In this document: piece by piece, positions 1 to 6,830 of the stretch
Layout of the letters: the number at the start of each line of letters is the position of its first letter
Numbering within the stretch: position 1 is the stretch's first letter
Assembly: GCA_023392645.1 (NCBI GenBank)
Contig: JAEVYR010000362.1
Span: 1 to 10,141, forward strand
Direction: 5' to 3'
DNA from: Chloroflexota bacterium
Lineage (GTDB): Bacteria > Chloroflexota > Chloroflexia > Thermomicrobiales > UBA6265
Length of the DNA stretch: 10,141 bases
Notes under the pieces: model-generated
What the model was told of the DNA's origin: nothing
Seen by the model: only the letters and a program-made list of their open reading frames with translations
The model's database searches: none
Position numbers and translations under genes: made by a program

Positions 1-1
1 G

Positions 2-796
2 CTCTCCTACCATCTCGTGTTCTTCGCGAAGCGCGTGAGCGGAGAGCAGATCGTGATCAAGGCGACCGTGCCGAACGATGAGCAAGTCGCCGAGGTGGCC
101 GGCGTTCACGCACTCTCCGACGCCGGCGCGGGTCCACGCCTGGTGTGGTCCGACCTCGATCGCGGGGTGTTCGCGATGGACCGCATCCTCCCCGGCGAGA
201 CGCTGCCGACGCACATTCCCACGCTAGCGGAGGACGCCAGCATCGTCGGCGTTATCGGCCGCCTGGCCGCGAGGATCGCTCGCGAGGTCGACATCTCGCC
301 GTTTCGAGATCAGTTGGTGACGGTGCGCGATTACACCGCGACGCTGGACACATACGATCCAACGTCCGCGATGTGGCGCGACCACCGCGCCGAGGTCGAT
401 CGCGCGCGGACGTTGCGCGACGCGATGCTGTCGGACGATAGCCAGCCACACGGCTTCGTCCATGGCGACCTGCATCACTACAACATCCTGCTGGACGGCG
501 ACGGGCGACCGACGGCAATCGATCCGAAGGGGCTGGTTGGCCCGATCGGGTATGACTTCGGCGTGATGTCGTACGACCCGATGGATATTCAGCAGCACCC
601 CGACCTGCCGGCGCTGTTTCGGCAGCGAGTCACGGTCTGGTCCGAAGCGACCGGATTACCCTGGGAGGTTGTCCGCGACTGGGGCTACATCGGCGCGATG
701 GTCAGCGCCTGCTGGGACGCCGAGGACGGCGCCGACAACTGGCACGACACCCTCCTGAGCGCGCAAACGATGCGGTTGCTCACCCCGCCGCGCTGA
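2..796 (+). CDS. Aminoglycoside/hydroxyurea-type phosphotransferase, 5' end cut off
   Basis: Predicted small-molecule kinase of the aminoglycoside/hydroxyurea resistance kinase family (streptomycin 6-phosphotransferase-like), which transfers phosphate from ATP to a hydroxyl of its substrate in the cytoplasm. Reading frame 2 is open from the first base of the window, and the residues before the first GTG (position 17) continue the conserved N-lobe, so the true start lies upstream. Visible motifs are an ATP-lysine strand VIKATVP, the catalytic loop HGDLHHYNIL with its Asp codon at 467-469, and the metal-binding IDPKG with its Asp at 521-523, followed by PIGYDFG. About 264 residues are visible, so only a few dozen are probably missing. 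The stop lies inside the end of the convergent desulfurase gene (17 bp overlap). Membership of the kinase superfamily is secure. The substrate is not: many chromosomal members do not confer resistance. Confidence 0.85.
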   Translation, partial: LSYHLVFFAKRVSGEQIVIKATVPNDEQVAEVAGVHALSDAGAGPRLVWSDLDRGVFAMDRILPGETLPTHIPTLAEDASIVGVIGRLAARIAREVDISPFRDQLVTVRDYTATLDTYDPTSAMWRDHRAEVDRARTLRDAMLSDDSQPHGFVHGDLHHYNILLDGDGRPTAIDPKGLVGPIGYDFGVMSYDPMDIQQHPDLPALFRQRVTVWSEATGLPWEVVRDWGYIGAMVSACWDAEDGADNWHDTLLSAQTMRLLTPPR

Positions 797-1979
797 CGGT
801 CCCGCTCAGCGCTCGCACTCGCGCGGCGGCTTCCGCCACGGCCGCGACGGCGGCATCCATCTCATCGAGCGAGTTGCCGCGCCCGACCGAGAAGCGAATC
901 GTCGAACGCGCCTTCTGGTCGCTGCGGCCGATGGCGCGCACGACGTGACTGGGCTCGGCGTTCCCGGTCGTGCAGGCCGATCCCGCCGACGCCGCGATAT
1001 TCAGCAGGTCGAGATTGAGCAGCATCGTCTCGCCCTGAATCCCGGGCAGCACGACATTGAGGATGTTCGGCAGCGCATGTTCGGGATCGACCGTGCCGTT
1101 GCGAAGCGTGTCGGGCAGACTCGCGCGAAGACGCTCCCACATGCTGTCGCGCAACGTCCGGCAGTGGTCGGCATACTGGCCGCGCAGGTTCTCGGCCCGC
1201 TGCAACGCCTCGCCCATGCCAACGATCAACGGCACGTTTTCAGTGCCACCGCGGCGGCCGGATTCCTGTCCCCCGCCGTGCTGCTGCCAGGCGATGCGTG
1301 TGCCTTTGCGGACGTAGAGCAGCCCGATCCCCTTGGGACCGTAGAACTTGTGCGCCGACAGCGCCAGCATGTCGACGCCGAGCCGGTTGACCGACAGGTC
1401 GAGCAGCCCCGCCGCCTGCACGGCGTCGGTGTGCATCGGCACGCCGCGTTCGGAGGCGATGGCCGCGATCTCCGGCACCGGCTGGATCGTGCCGATCTCG
1501 TTGTTGGCCAGCATCACGCTGACGAGGCAGGTCTCCGGCCGCATCACCGCCGCGACATTCGCGGGGTCGACTCGCCCGGAGGCGTCAACCGGCACGATGT
1601 CGAGATCGACGTCGCCCTCGATCAGGCTCAGTGCCGTATCGAGCACGGCGTGGTGCTCCACCGCCGAAATCACCAGGTGCGGCCGGCGCTCGCCGCCATG
1701 GTCGCGTCGCCAGGCATCGACGGCGCCGCGCAGGGCGAGGTTGTCGCTCTCGGTGGCGCCGCTGGTGAACACGATCTCGCTGGGCGCGCACCCCAGCACG
1801 GCGGCGCACTGCCGCCGCGCGCGATCGATGGCGGCGCGCCCCTCCTGCCCGAGCTGGTAGATGCTGCTGGGGTTGCCAAAATGCTCCGAAAAGAACGGCA
1901 ACATGCGCTCGACCACACCCGGGTCGACGGGGGTCGTCGCGGCGTGGTCCAGGTAAATCCCTTCCCGGCCGTAAGTCAT
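780..1979 (-). CDS. iscS: Cysteine desulfurase (NifS/IscS class)
   Basis: PLP-dependent desulfurase that converts L-cysteine to alanine and passes the sulfur as an enzyme persulfide to Fe-S cluster assembly and tRNA thiolation. The 399 aa length is typical of the family. The N-terminus carries YLDHAATTP. His109 in the VEHHAV motif stacks on PLP, and Asp185 and Gln188 lie in HTDAVQAAG. Lys211 in SAHKFYGPKG is the Schiff-base lysine. Cys336 in GSACTTGNAEPSHV is the sulfur-accepting cysteine on the mobile loop of group I enzymes. The ATG has a GGAG ribosome binding site 7 nt upstream (1987-1990), and the gene lies 36 bp downstream of the Rrf2 regulator, so the two are surely co-transcribed. No IscU, IscA or mnmA gene follows; the operon ends at the convergent kinase. 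The name iscS is by family and by its pairing with an IscR-like regulator; nifS would be equally defensible. Confidence 0.95.
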   Translation of the reverse strand: MTYGREGIYLDHAATTPVDPGVVERMLPFFSEHFGNPSSIYQLGQEGRAAIDRARRQCAAVLGCAPSEIVFTSGATESDNLALRGAVDAWRRDHGGERRPHLVISAVEHHAVLDTALSLIEGDVDLDIVPVDASGRVDPANVAAVMRPETCLVSVMLANNEIGTIQPVPEIAAIASERGVPMHTDAVQAAGLLDLSVNRLGVDMLALSAHKFYGPKGIGLLYVRKGTRIAWQQHGGGQESGRRGGTENVPLIVGMGEALQRAENLRGQYADHCRTLRDSMWERLRASLPDTLRNGTVDPEHALPNILNVVLPGIQGETMLLNLDLLNIAASAGSACTTGNAEPSHVVRAIGRSDQKARSTIRFSVGRGNSLDEMDAAVAAVAEAAARVRALSGTVSAAG

Positions 1980-1986
1980 GAATTGG

Positions 1987-1990
1987 CTCC
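1987..1990 (-). promoter_or_regulatory. Ribosome binding site of the cysteine desulfurase
   Basis: GGAG on the minus strand, 7 nt before the ATG at 1979, inside the 36-bp gap after the Rrf2 gene. It supports independent initiation within a bicistronic mRNA. Confidence 0.6.
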
Positions 1991-2015
1991 ATGGGGAATG
2001 CCGAAATCGGCGCGG

Positions 2016-2471
2016 TCAGGCGCTCGTGCGCTCGACCGGCTCGTCGGTCAGCGGCTTGCCGCCCTTGTGGGCAAGATCGGCGAGGGTGGTCGAGTCAAGC
2101 GCTTCGACAATGGAATCACGAACTTTCAGCCAGACGGGCCGAGTCTCGCATCCATCGATGAGCGGGCAGGTCTGATCGGCCGCGTCTTCGGAAACGCAGT
2201 CCATCGGCGCCACCGGACCTTCCATGACACGGTAGATATCGCCGATGCGAACGTCAGCGGGCGCGCTGGCAAGCGTGTAGCCACCATGGGCGCCGCGCTT
2301 GCTGTTGACCAGGCTGGCGCGTCGAAGCGGAGCGATCAACTGCTCGAGGTAGGCCGAAGGGATCGATGTCTCGCGGGAGATATCGGCGATCGAGAGCGGA
2401 CCCTGTCCATAGTGCCGTGCCAGCGCCACCATGGCTCGCACACCGTATTCACCGCGTGTCGACACCTTCAT
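2016..2471 (-). CDS. iscR: Rrf2-family transcriptional regulator (IscR-like)
   Basis: Winged-helix DNA-binding regulator of the Rrf2 family, 151 aa, probably sensing Fe-S cluster status and controlling the desulfurase gene just downstream. The N-terminal MKVSTRGEYGVRAMVALA is the family signature. The recognition region is at about residues 26-57 (ISRETSIPSAYLEQLIAPLR), and the wing is at about 58-66 (KRGAHGGY). Three cysteines, Cys92, Cys102 and Cys108, sit where IscR binds its [2Fe-2S] cluster. Their spacing is C-X9-C-X5-C rather than the C-X5-C-X5-C of E. coli IscR. The residue matching E. coli His107 is Arg111, so cluster ligation or the ligand sensed may differ. Start: ATG with a perfect AGGAGG 9 nt upstream (2481-2486). 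It is the first gene of the operon, with a promoter and candidate operator at 2516-2552. The Rrf2 call is certain; the IscR function is inferred from its partner gene. Confidence 0.92.
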   Translation of the reverse strand: MKVSTRGEYGVRAMVALARHYGQGPLSIADISRETSIPSAYLEQLIAPLRRASLVNSKRGAHGGYTLASAPADVRIGDIYRVMEGPVAPMDCVSEDAADQTCPLIDGCETRPVWLKVRDSIVEALDSTTLADLAHKGGKPLTDEPVERTSA

Positions 2472-2515
2472 GACGCAATGCCTCCTGCCGCGCCTGGACT
2501 CGAGCCCACTATCCT

Positions 2516-2544
2516 ACTTTACGAGTCGCCCCGCATACCGTCAA
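2516..2544 (-). promoter_or_regulatory. Sigma-A type promoter of the iscR-iscS operon
   Basis: On the minus strand, TTGACG (2544-2539) is followed after exactly 17 bp by TAAAGT (2521-2516). These match the -35 at 5/6 and the -10 at 4/6. A start near 2509 would give a leader of about 38 nt to the regulator ATG. It lies in the 101 bp between the end of the protease gene and the regulator gene, so the operon has its own promoter. Confidence 0.55.
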
Positions 2545-2552
2545 CTTTGACG
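2539..2552. promoter_or_regulatory. Candidate Rrf2/IscR operator: palindrome over the -35
   Basis: CGTCAA-AG-TTGACG (read on the minus strand) is a perfect 6+6 inverted repeat with a 2-bp centre, and its right arm is the -35 hexamer. A further CCGTCA half lies just upstream (minus strand, at 2560-2555). A dimer bound here would block RNA polymerase, as expected of an autoregulated Rrf2 repressor. It does not match the E. coli IscR type 1 consensus, so assigning it to this regulator is inference. Confidence 0.35.
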
Positions 2553-2572
2553 AGTGACGGATGTACGCGTTC

Positions 2573-3727
2573 TCAGCCGCGCCGCCGGAATGTATGGCTG
2601 ATCGCCTCGCGCCACGGTTCCGGAATGGACCGTCCCGGAAAGAGCGGCGGCATCACCTGCCGGTGCAACGACACGAACCGGTCGGCGGTGAAAATCCCCC
2701 GATACTGACCGTTCTCCGTAATTGGAACGGCCCATCGACTCATCGCGTTCATCATCTGCTGGACATCGAGCACCGAGTCGTTCACGTCGGCGACGTAGAC
2801 CGAACGATCCATGACGTCGGCCACGGTTCGGCCCGCCACGCCCCCCTGCAGGCCGTTGAGCAGGTCCTGCCGCCAGAGCATTCCGACCACCTCGCCGTTG
2901 CGCGTCACGACCAGGTCGCGCGGGCCGCCCCGCAACGCCAGCGTCAGCGGCTGCTCCGGCGAGATGCCGCCCATGTCCCACAGCGAGAATTGCCCGACCC
3001 GCAGGCGGCGCATGCCCGCCTCGACGTGTGCCGCCCGCGACTCCGCCTGCGCCGCGATGGCGACGAAGATACCAATCGAGACCAGCACGATCGAGCGCTG
3101 CCAGAGCCCGAACGCCACCGCGACCAGCGCGAGACCGGTGCCGAGCACGACCGCGACCGTAGTCGCGCGCTCGCGCCCGAGCGGGCCGCTCAGCCCGGCC
3201 CGCAGCACACGGCCGCCGTCGACCGGGAAGGCGGGGATCATGTTGAACGCCATGATCATCAGATTGGTGAGGGCGACGTACGCGACGAGGCCGGCGAGCG
3301 TGATGCGATCGAACAGGTCGGCGCCGGCGAGCAGTTGATCCTTGCCCCAGATCAGGCCAATCAGCAGCAGGACCGGCAGCAGCGCCACGAAAATGGCCAG
3401 GTTCATGGCCGGGCCGGCCAGCGAGATCATGAATTCGCCGCGCGGCGTGGCCGGCGTCTGCTCGATCCGCGCCACCCCGCCGAACGGCCAAAGCGTGACA
3501 TCCAGGACACGCACGCCGTACTCGCGAGCCATCAGCACATGACCGAACTCGTGCACGAAGACGGACAGCACGATGAGCAGGACGAACAACAGGCCCAGCG
3601 CCAGCGCCGCCGGTCCGCCGTCAGGCCCAATGCCCCATTTGAGAAACGCCCACGCGATGATGAGCAGGAAGGTGGGATGGACATGGACGTTGACATCCAT
3701 CAGCCGCGCCACCCGAATTGCGCGCAT
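2573..3727 (-). CDS. Site-2 protease family zinc metalloprotease with CBS domains
   Basis: Intramembrane metalloprotease (M50B, Rip3/MJ0392-like), 384 aa, which cuts transmembrane substrates such as anti-sigma factors within the membrane. The zinc site HEFGH is at residues 59-63 (two His plus catalytic Glu60), and the third ligand is Asp170 in NMIPAFPVDGG. Hydrophobic segments run at roughly 16-30, 40-60, 105-127, 143-163, 188-208 and 211-227. The cytoplasmic C-terminus holds two CBS repeats: a degenerate first one (about 245-298) and a clearer second (about 301-355, starting TVADVMDRS). CBS pairs usually bind adenine nucleotides and may gate activity. Start: ATG at 3727 with GAGG 8 nt upstream (3736-3739), directly before the family-typical short N-terminus (MDVNVHVHPTF). 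An in-frame TTG at 3763 would add 12 unconserved residues. It is divergent from rpoN. The substrate cannot be read from the sequence. Confidence 0.9.
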   Translation of the reverse strand: MRAIRVARLMDVNVHVHPTFLLIIAWAFLKWGIGPDGGPAALALGLLFVLLIVLSVFVHEFGHVLMAREYGVRVLDVTLWPFGGVARIEQTPATPRGEFMISLAGPAMNLAIFVALLPVLLLIGLIWGKDQLLAGADLFDRITLAGLVAYVALTNLMIMAFNMIPAFPVDGGRVLRAGLSGPLGRERATTVAVVLGTGLALVAVAFGLWQRSIVLVSIGIFVAIAAQAESRAAHVEAGMRRLRVGQFSLWDMGGISPEQPLTLALRGGPRDLVVTRNGEVVGMLWRQDLLNGLQGGVAGRTVADVMDRSVYVADVNDSVLDVQQMMNAMSRWAVPITENGQYRGIFTADRFVSLHRQVMPPLFPGRSIPEPWREAISHTFRRRG

Positions 3728-3792
3728 GACGTCATCCTCGCGCGAGCGTCTCGCGCATCTCAACCAGGCCGCCGGAGGCGACTCGCCGAATT

Positions 3793-3810
3793 GTCGAACC
3801 GATGTTCGGC
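3793..3810. repeat. Small inverted repeat between the protease gene and rpoN
   Basis: GTCGAAC-CGAT-GTTCGGC can form a 7-bp stem (one G-T wobble) with a 4-nt loop. It lies just upstream of the rpoN -35 and over the predicted start of the divergent protease transcript. It could be a binding site or a leader hairpin, or chance. Confidence 0.25.
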
Positions 3811-3815
3811 ATCAT

Positions 3816-3831
3816 CGCAAGATCGTTGCCA
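3816..3831 (-). promoter_or_regulatory. Candidate sigma-54 (-24/-12) promoter facing the protease gene
   Basis: On the minus strand, TGGCAACGATCTTGCG has GG and GC separated by exactly 10 bp, the invariant spacing of sigma-54 promoters. It matches 10 of the 13 defined positions of the published consensus TGGCACGRNNNTTGCW. A start near 3805 would leave about 78 nt before the protease ATG. It lies directly upstream of rpoN itself and covers the rpoN -35 on the other strand. No activator (bEBP) gene is visible in the window, and an isolated match can be chance. Confidence 0.4.
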
Positions 3832-3854
3832 CCGATACCTTCGCCGCCTATACT
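3826..3854 (+). promoter_or_regulatory. Sigma-A type promoter of rpoN
   Basis: TTGCCA (3826-3831), 17 bp, then TATACT (3849-3854): 5/6 matches in both hexamers at ideal spacing. Transcription should begin near 3861, giving a leader of about 120 nt before the rpoN ATG. This also shows that the long in-frame extension of rpoN back to 3802 is not translated, because it would include the promoter. Confidence 0.6.
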
Positions 3855-3981
3855 GAGAGGACGGGCAGGGTATTCATGGCGACGTCCGACCCGTTTGCTT
3901 GCTTTCGCTCGTCATCACGGATCGTCGCCAAGTATCGCACTTCCGTTCGATTCGATCGGTTGCGCACGGCAGAGGCGCCCC

Positions 3982-5457
3982 ATGGAACAAGGTCTAGGCT
4001 ATTCGCAGGAAATGCGACAGTGGGTCTCACCCAGCCTGATCGAGGCCAACTACATACTCAGCCTGTCGCAACAGGAGTTGCAGGCGGTCATCGAGCAGGA
4101 GCTGCTCTCCAATCCCGCGCTGGAAATCGAGGAGCGCTCGACCTGCCCGGCCTGCGGCTCGGCCCTGGAGGGAAACTGGTGCCCAACATGCCGCATCGAG
4201 CGCGACCGCCAGTCGGCCAGCTCGCTTGACGGGCGCGACGAGTTCGAGCCACGCATCGCCAGCGTCGCCTCCGACAGCGACGACGATTTCGATCCGCTCT
4301 CCATCGTTGCCTCCCGGCTCGACCCGCACGATGTCATTCTCTCCGACGCCCACACCCTCCTCGACGAGGATGAGTACCCGATCGCCGAGTTTCTGGTCGA
4401 CTCGCTGGATGAGCGCGGCTTCATCTCCGAAGATCTCGACCACATCGCGACTGCGCTTGACGTCACGATTGACGAGGTGGAGAGCGTGTTGGAGGTGATC
4501 CAGGATGTCGCGCCCGTCGGCGTCGGCGCGCGGTCGCTGGCAGAATGCCTGCATCTGCAGTCCGACTTCCTGCGCCGCTCCGGCGAGGACGTGCCCGATC
4601 ATGTCGGCTACCTGATCGACAATCACCTGAATGATCTCGGCGCCCACAAATTCGGCAAGCTCGCCCGTCAGTTGGGCGTCACCCCGACCGACATCGAGGT
4701 CGCGCGCGACTTCATCCGCGACCGCCTCAACCCTCACCCGCTGCAAACCAGCGAAGCGCGCCCGTGGGGCACCCCCACCGACAACCCACTCGTCTCGCCG
4801 GACATCATCGTCCGAATCGACGACAACGACGACCTGCTGGTGGAAGTAGTCGACAGCCGCTACAACTACCTCCGCATGAACGGCGTCTACAGCGATTTGC
4901 TAGCCCGCATCTCCCGCCATGCCACGGTCACGACGAAGCACGATGACGATGAAGGACTGACCGACGAGGTCGCCGACGAGGCCGCGAAGACGATGGACGG
5001 CGGCGAGCGGGACCACGTTCGGCAATACACCAACCGCGCGCGCCTGTTCATGTCGAATATCGAGCAGCGCCGGGAGACCCTGCTCAAGATCAGCAAGGTC
5101 GTGTGCGAGCTCCAGCAGGAGTTTCTGCGCGGCGGGGTCCGGAACCTCAAGCCACTCACACGCGCGCTCGTGGCGCAGCAGGTCGGGGTGCACGAATCCA
5201 CCGTCAGCCGCGCGACAGCAAACAAGTTCGTGATGCTGCCGAGCCAGAAGGTTATCCCCTACTCCGACTTCTTCCGCCCCTCGCTGAGCACCAAGGACGT
5301 GATCAAGGAGATCATCGAGCGGCAGGAGGCCGATGGGAAGAGCATCACCGATCGCGAGATTTGCGACTTGCTCTTGGACGAAGGCATTCGCATTGCCCGC
5401 CGCACCGTGGCCAAGTATCGCTCCGAGCTCGGCATCCTGCCCTCCACCATGCGATAA
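3982..5457 (+). CDS. rpoN: RNA polymerase sigma-54 factor
   Basis: Alternative sigma factor that directs RNA polymerase to -24/-12 promoters and needs an ATP-hydrolysing activator. It has 491 aa from the ATG at 3982, with AGAGG 6 nt upstream (3971-3975). Region I is at residues 11-50 (MRQWVSPSLIEANYILSLS, then QQELQAVIEQELLSNPALE). The core-binding domain spans about 132-310, including DVAPVGVGARSLAECL (175-190). The helix-turn-helix region is at about 395-430 (HESTVSRATANKF, 404-416), and the RpoN box ARRTVAKYR is at 472-480 (nt 5395-5421). Two oddities stand out. A C-X2-C-X8-C-X2-C zinc-ribbon-like element (Cys55, 58, 67, 70) sits directly after region I. An acidic insert of about 20 residues lies near 320-344. 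The end is shortly after the RpoN box, as usual. The call is certain; the role of the inserts is unknown. Confidence 0.96.
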   Translation: MEQGLGYSQEMRQWVSPSLIEANYILSLSQQELQAVIEQELLSNPALEIEERSTCPACGSALEGNWCPTCRIERDRQSASSLDGRDEFEPRIASVASDSDDDFDPLSIVASRLDPHDVILSDAHTLLDEDEYPIAEFLVDSLDERGFISEDLDHIATALDVTIDEVESVLEVIQDVAPVGVGARSLAECLHLQSDFLRRSGEDVPDHVGYLIDNHLNDLGAHKFGKLARQLGVTPTDIEVARDFIRDRLNPHPLQTSEARPWGTPTDNPLVSPDIIVRIDDNDDLLVEVVDSRYNYLRMNGVYSDLLARISRHATVTTKHDDDEGLTDEVADEAAKTMDGGERDHVRQYTNRARLFMSNIEQRRETLLKISKVVCELQQEFLRGGVRNLKPLTRALVAQQVGVHESTVSRATANKFVMLPSQKVIPYSDFFRPSLSTKDVIKEIIERQEADGKSITDREICDLLLDEGIRIARRTVAKYRSELGILPSTMR

Positions 5458-5523
5458 CGCCGAACCTGGCCGAATGCCACGCAGGCGATCGACGACGGGC
5501 CAAGAAGCCGCGTGGCCACGTGG

Positions 5524-6804
5524 TCAATCGTCGGCACGGGCGCCGTGCATGGAAGCGCTGGCAGCAGGGACCAGCGATTCCGCCCGCGCCCTCTCCAGCT
5601 TCCTGACGGTGTACAGCCCGATCGCCGCCGCCGCGAGCGCCGCGACCCCGCCAAGACCCAACGCCCAGCGCGCGCCGGCGTGCTCACCGATGACGCCCAT
5701 GATCGGTCCGCCAATCGGCGTCGTGCCCAGCATGGCGATGGTCCAGAGTGACATCACGCGCCCCTGCATCTGCGGCGCGCTCGCGAGCTGAAGCGTGACG
5801 TTGGCGAGCGACGTGAAGTTGATGGAGAAGAACCCGACGATCACCATGGCGCCGAGCGCCACGGTCATCGTTGGGGAGACGCTCGCCAGCAGCATGGCCA
5901 CACCGAAAAGCGCGGCCGACACCACCAGCACCGCCGGACCCGTACGCCGGCGGCTCGCGGTGTAGAGCCCCCCGATGACCGCCCCGACACCCATGGCCGA
6001 TGTCAGGGCCGCGTATCCGCTCGCGCCCCGCTCGAAGGTGAACTCGGCGAAGAGCGGCAGCACCACCGAGAATTCGTAGGTGAACGTGCCGATGATCGCC
6101 ATCATCACCAGCGTGTTGCGGATCACTGGCTGCGACCGCACGTACCGGAACCCCTCGGTCAACTGCCCCTTCGTCCGCGCGACGCGTTGCGCCGGCTTGA
6201 GCTCATCCGACCGCATGGCCGCCAGCATCGCGATCACGACGGTGTACGAGAGTCCGTCGGCAACGAAACAGGCGCCGAGCCCGAGCGTCGCGACAAGCAC
6301 GCCCGCGATTGCCGGGCCGACGACGCGAGCGAAGTTCATTTCGATGGAGTTGAGCGACACCGCGTTGGTCAGCAGATCGGTGCCGACCATTTCCCGCACG
6401 AAGGTCTGCCGGGTCGGATTGTCAAATACCTTGACGAAGCCAAGCACCAGCGCCGCCACGTAGACCATCCACAGCCTGATATCGCCCGAGATCACCAGCA
6501 GGCCGATGACGAGGCTACTCACCCCGGCGGCGGCCTGGGTCGCATAGAGGATCGATCGCTTGGGCAGGCGATCGGCGATAACCCCGCCCCACGCACCAAA
6601 GAGCAGCACGGGCAGCGCCTGGAGCGCGATCACCACGCCAAGCGCCGTGCCGGAGCCGGTGATATCGAGGACGAGCAGCCCCTGGGCGATGCGCTGCATC
6701 CACGAGCCGGAGAGGGAGATTGCCTGGCCCATGAAGAACAGGCGGTAGTTTCGGACCGCCAGCGCGGCGAACGTGGCACGGAAGAATCGCTGGATCGCGT
6801 TCAT
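5524..6804 (-). CDS. MFS transporter (MFS_3 / EntS-like exporter)
   Basis: Twelve-helix major facilitator of the inner membrane, in the MFS_3 / EntS-like group, mostly proton-driven exporters of drugs or siderophores. It has 426 aa from ATG 6804. The N-terminus reads ALAVRNYRLFFMGQAISL, then SGSWMQRIAQGLLVLDIT, the signature of this group. The motif A-like loop between helices 2 and 3 is GGVIADRLPKRS, and FDNPTRQTFVREMV follows between helices 4 and 5. The C-terminal half repeats the fold and ends in a charged tail rich in Ala, Arg and Asp. ATG 6804 fits the usual family N-terminus but lacks its own Shine-Dalgarno; it overlaps the stop of a tiny upstream ORF with a strong one (6801-6830). An in-frame ATG at 6870 would add 22 hydrophilic residues with only a weak, too-close GGTGA. 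The gene converges with rpoN across 66 bp. The substrate is unknown. Confidence 0.88.
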   Translation of the reverse strand: MNAIQRFFRATFAALAVRNYRLFFMGQAISLSGSWMQRIAQGLLVLDITGSGTALGVVIALQALPVLLFGAWGGVIADRLPKRSILYATQAAAGVSSLVIGLLVISGDIRLWMVYVAALVLGFVKVFDNPTRQTFVREMVGTDLLTNAVSLNSIEMNFARVVGPAIAGVLVATLGLGACFVADGLSYTVVIAMLAAMRSDELKPAQRVARTKGQLTEGFRYVRSQPVIRNTLVMMAIIGTFTYEFSVVLPLFAEFTFERGASGYAALTSAMGVGAVIGGLYTASRRRTGPAVLVVSAALFGVAMLLASVSPTMTVALGAMVIVGFFSINFTSLANVTLQLASAPQMQGRVMSLWTIAMLGTTPIGGPIMGVIGEHAGARWALGLGGVAALAAAAIGLYTVRKLERARAESLVPAASASMHGARADD

Positions 6805-6830
6805 GGGGATCGTGTCGGCCAACCGGGCAT
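6801..6830 (-). CDS. Possible 9-codon leader peptide coupled to the MFS gene
   Basis: A strong AGGAG (6836-6840, within GAGAGGAG) lies 5 nt before an ATG at 6830 that opens a nine-residue ORF, MPGWPTRSP. Its TGA overlaps the MFS start in the classic ATGA arrangement (6804-6801). Ribosomes terminating here could re-initiate at the transporter start, which has no Shine-Dalgarno of its own. The alternative is that translation begins in frame at 6870 and this signal is coincidental coding sequence. No sign of ribosome-stalling residues beyond three prolines. Confidence 0.3.
   Translation of the reverse strand: MPGWPTRSP

Noticed and set aside
945..2708. A 587-codon open frame on the + strand opposite the desulfurase and the Rrf2 regulator
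   Set aside because: It is antisense to two genes with full family motifs. Its composition (Arg, Ala, Gly, His, Gln, Asp rich with no recognisable domain) is what GC-rich DNA yields in a shadow frame.
2561..3856. A 431-codon open frame on the + strand opposite the site-2 protease
   Set aside because: Low-complexity His/Arg/Asp/Gln-rich translation antisense to a protein with a clear HEFGH zinc site; a shadow frame.
3802..3981. In-frame N-terminal extension of sigma-54 (60 codons)
   Set aside because: It would run through the -35/-10 promoter at 3826-3854, is rich in Pro and Arg without conservation, and the ATG at 3982 has a proper ribosome binding site directly before region I.
3876..4229. 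An open frame starting at the ATG at 3876 in the rpoN leader
   Set aside because: It has an AGGG nearby, but it runs out of frame for over 240 bases into rpoN and encodes an Arg/Ser/Thr-rich sequence with no recognisable domain. A short regulatory leader cannot be fully excluded.
5491..5533. Possible bidirectional terminator between rpoN and the MFS gene
   Set aside because: Short complementary pieces exist (CGACGA with TCGTCG, GGCCA with TGGCC, and a near-palindrome around CACGTG), but there is no U-tract, and the 3' arm of the longest lies in the MFS coding end. Not convincing.
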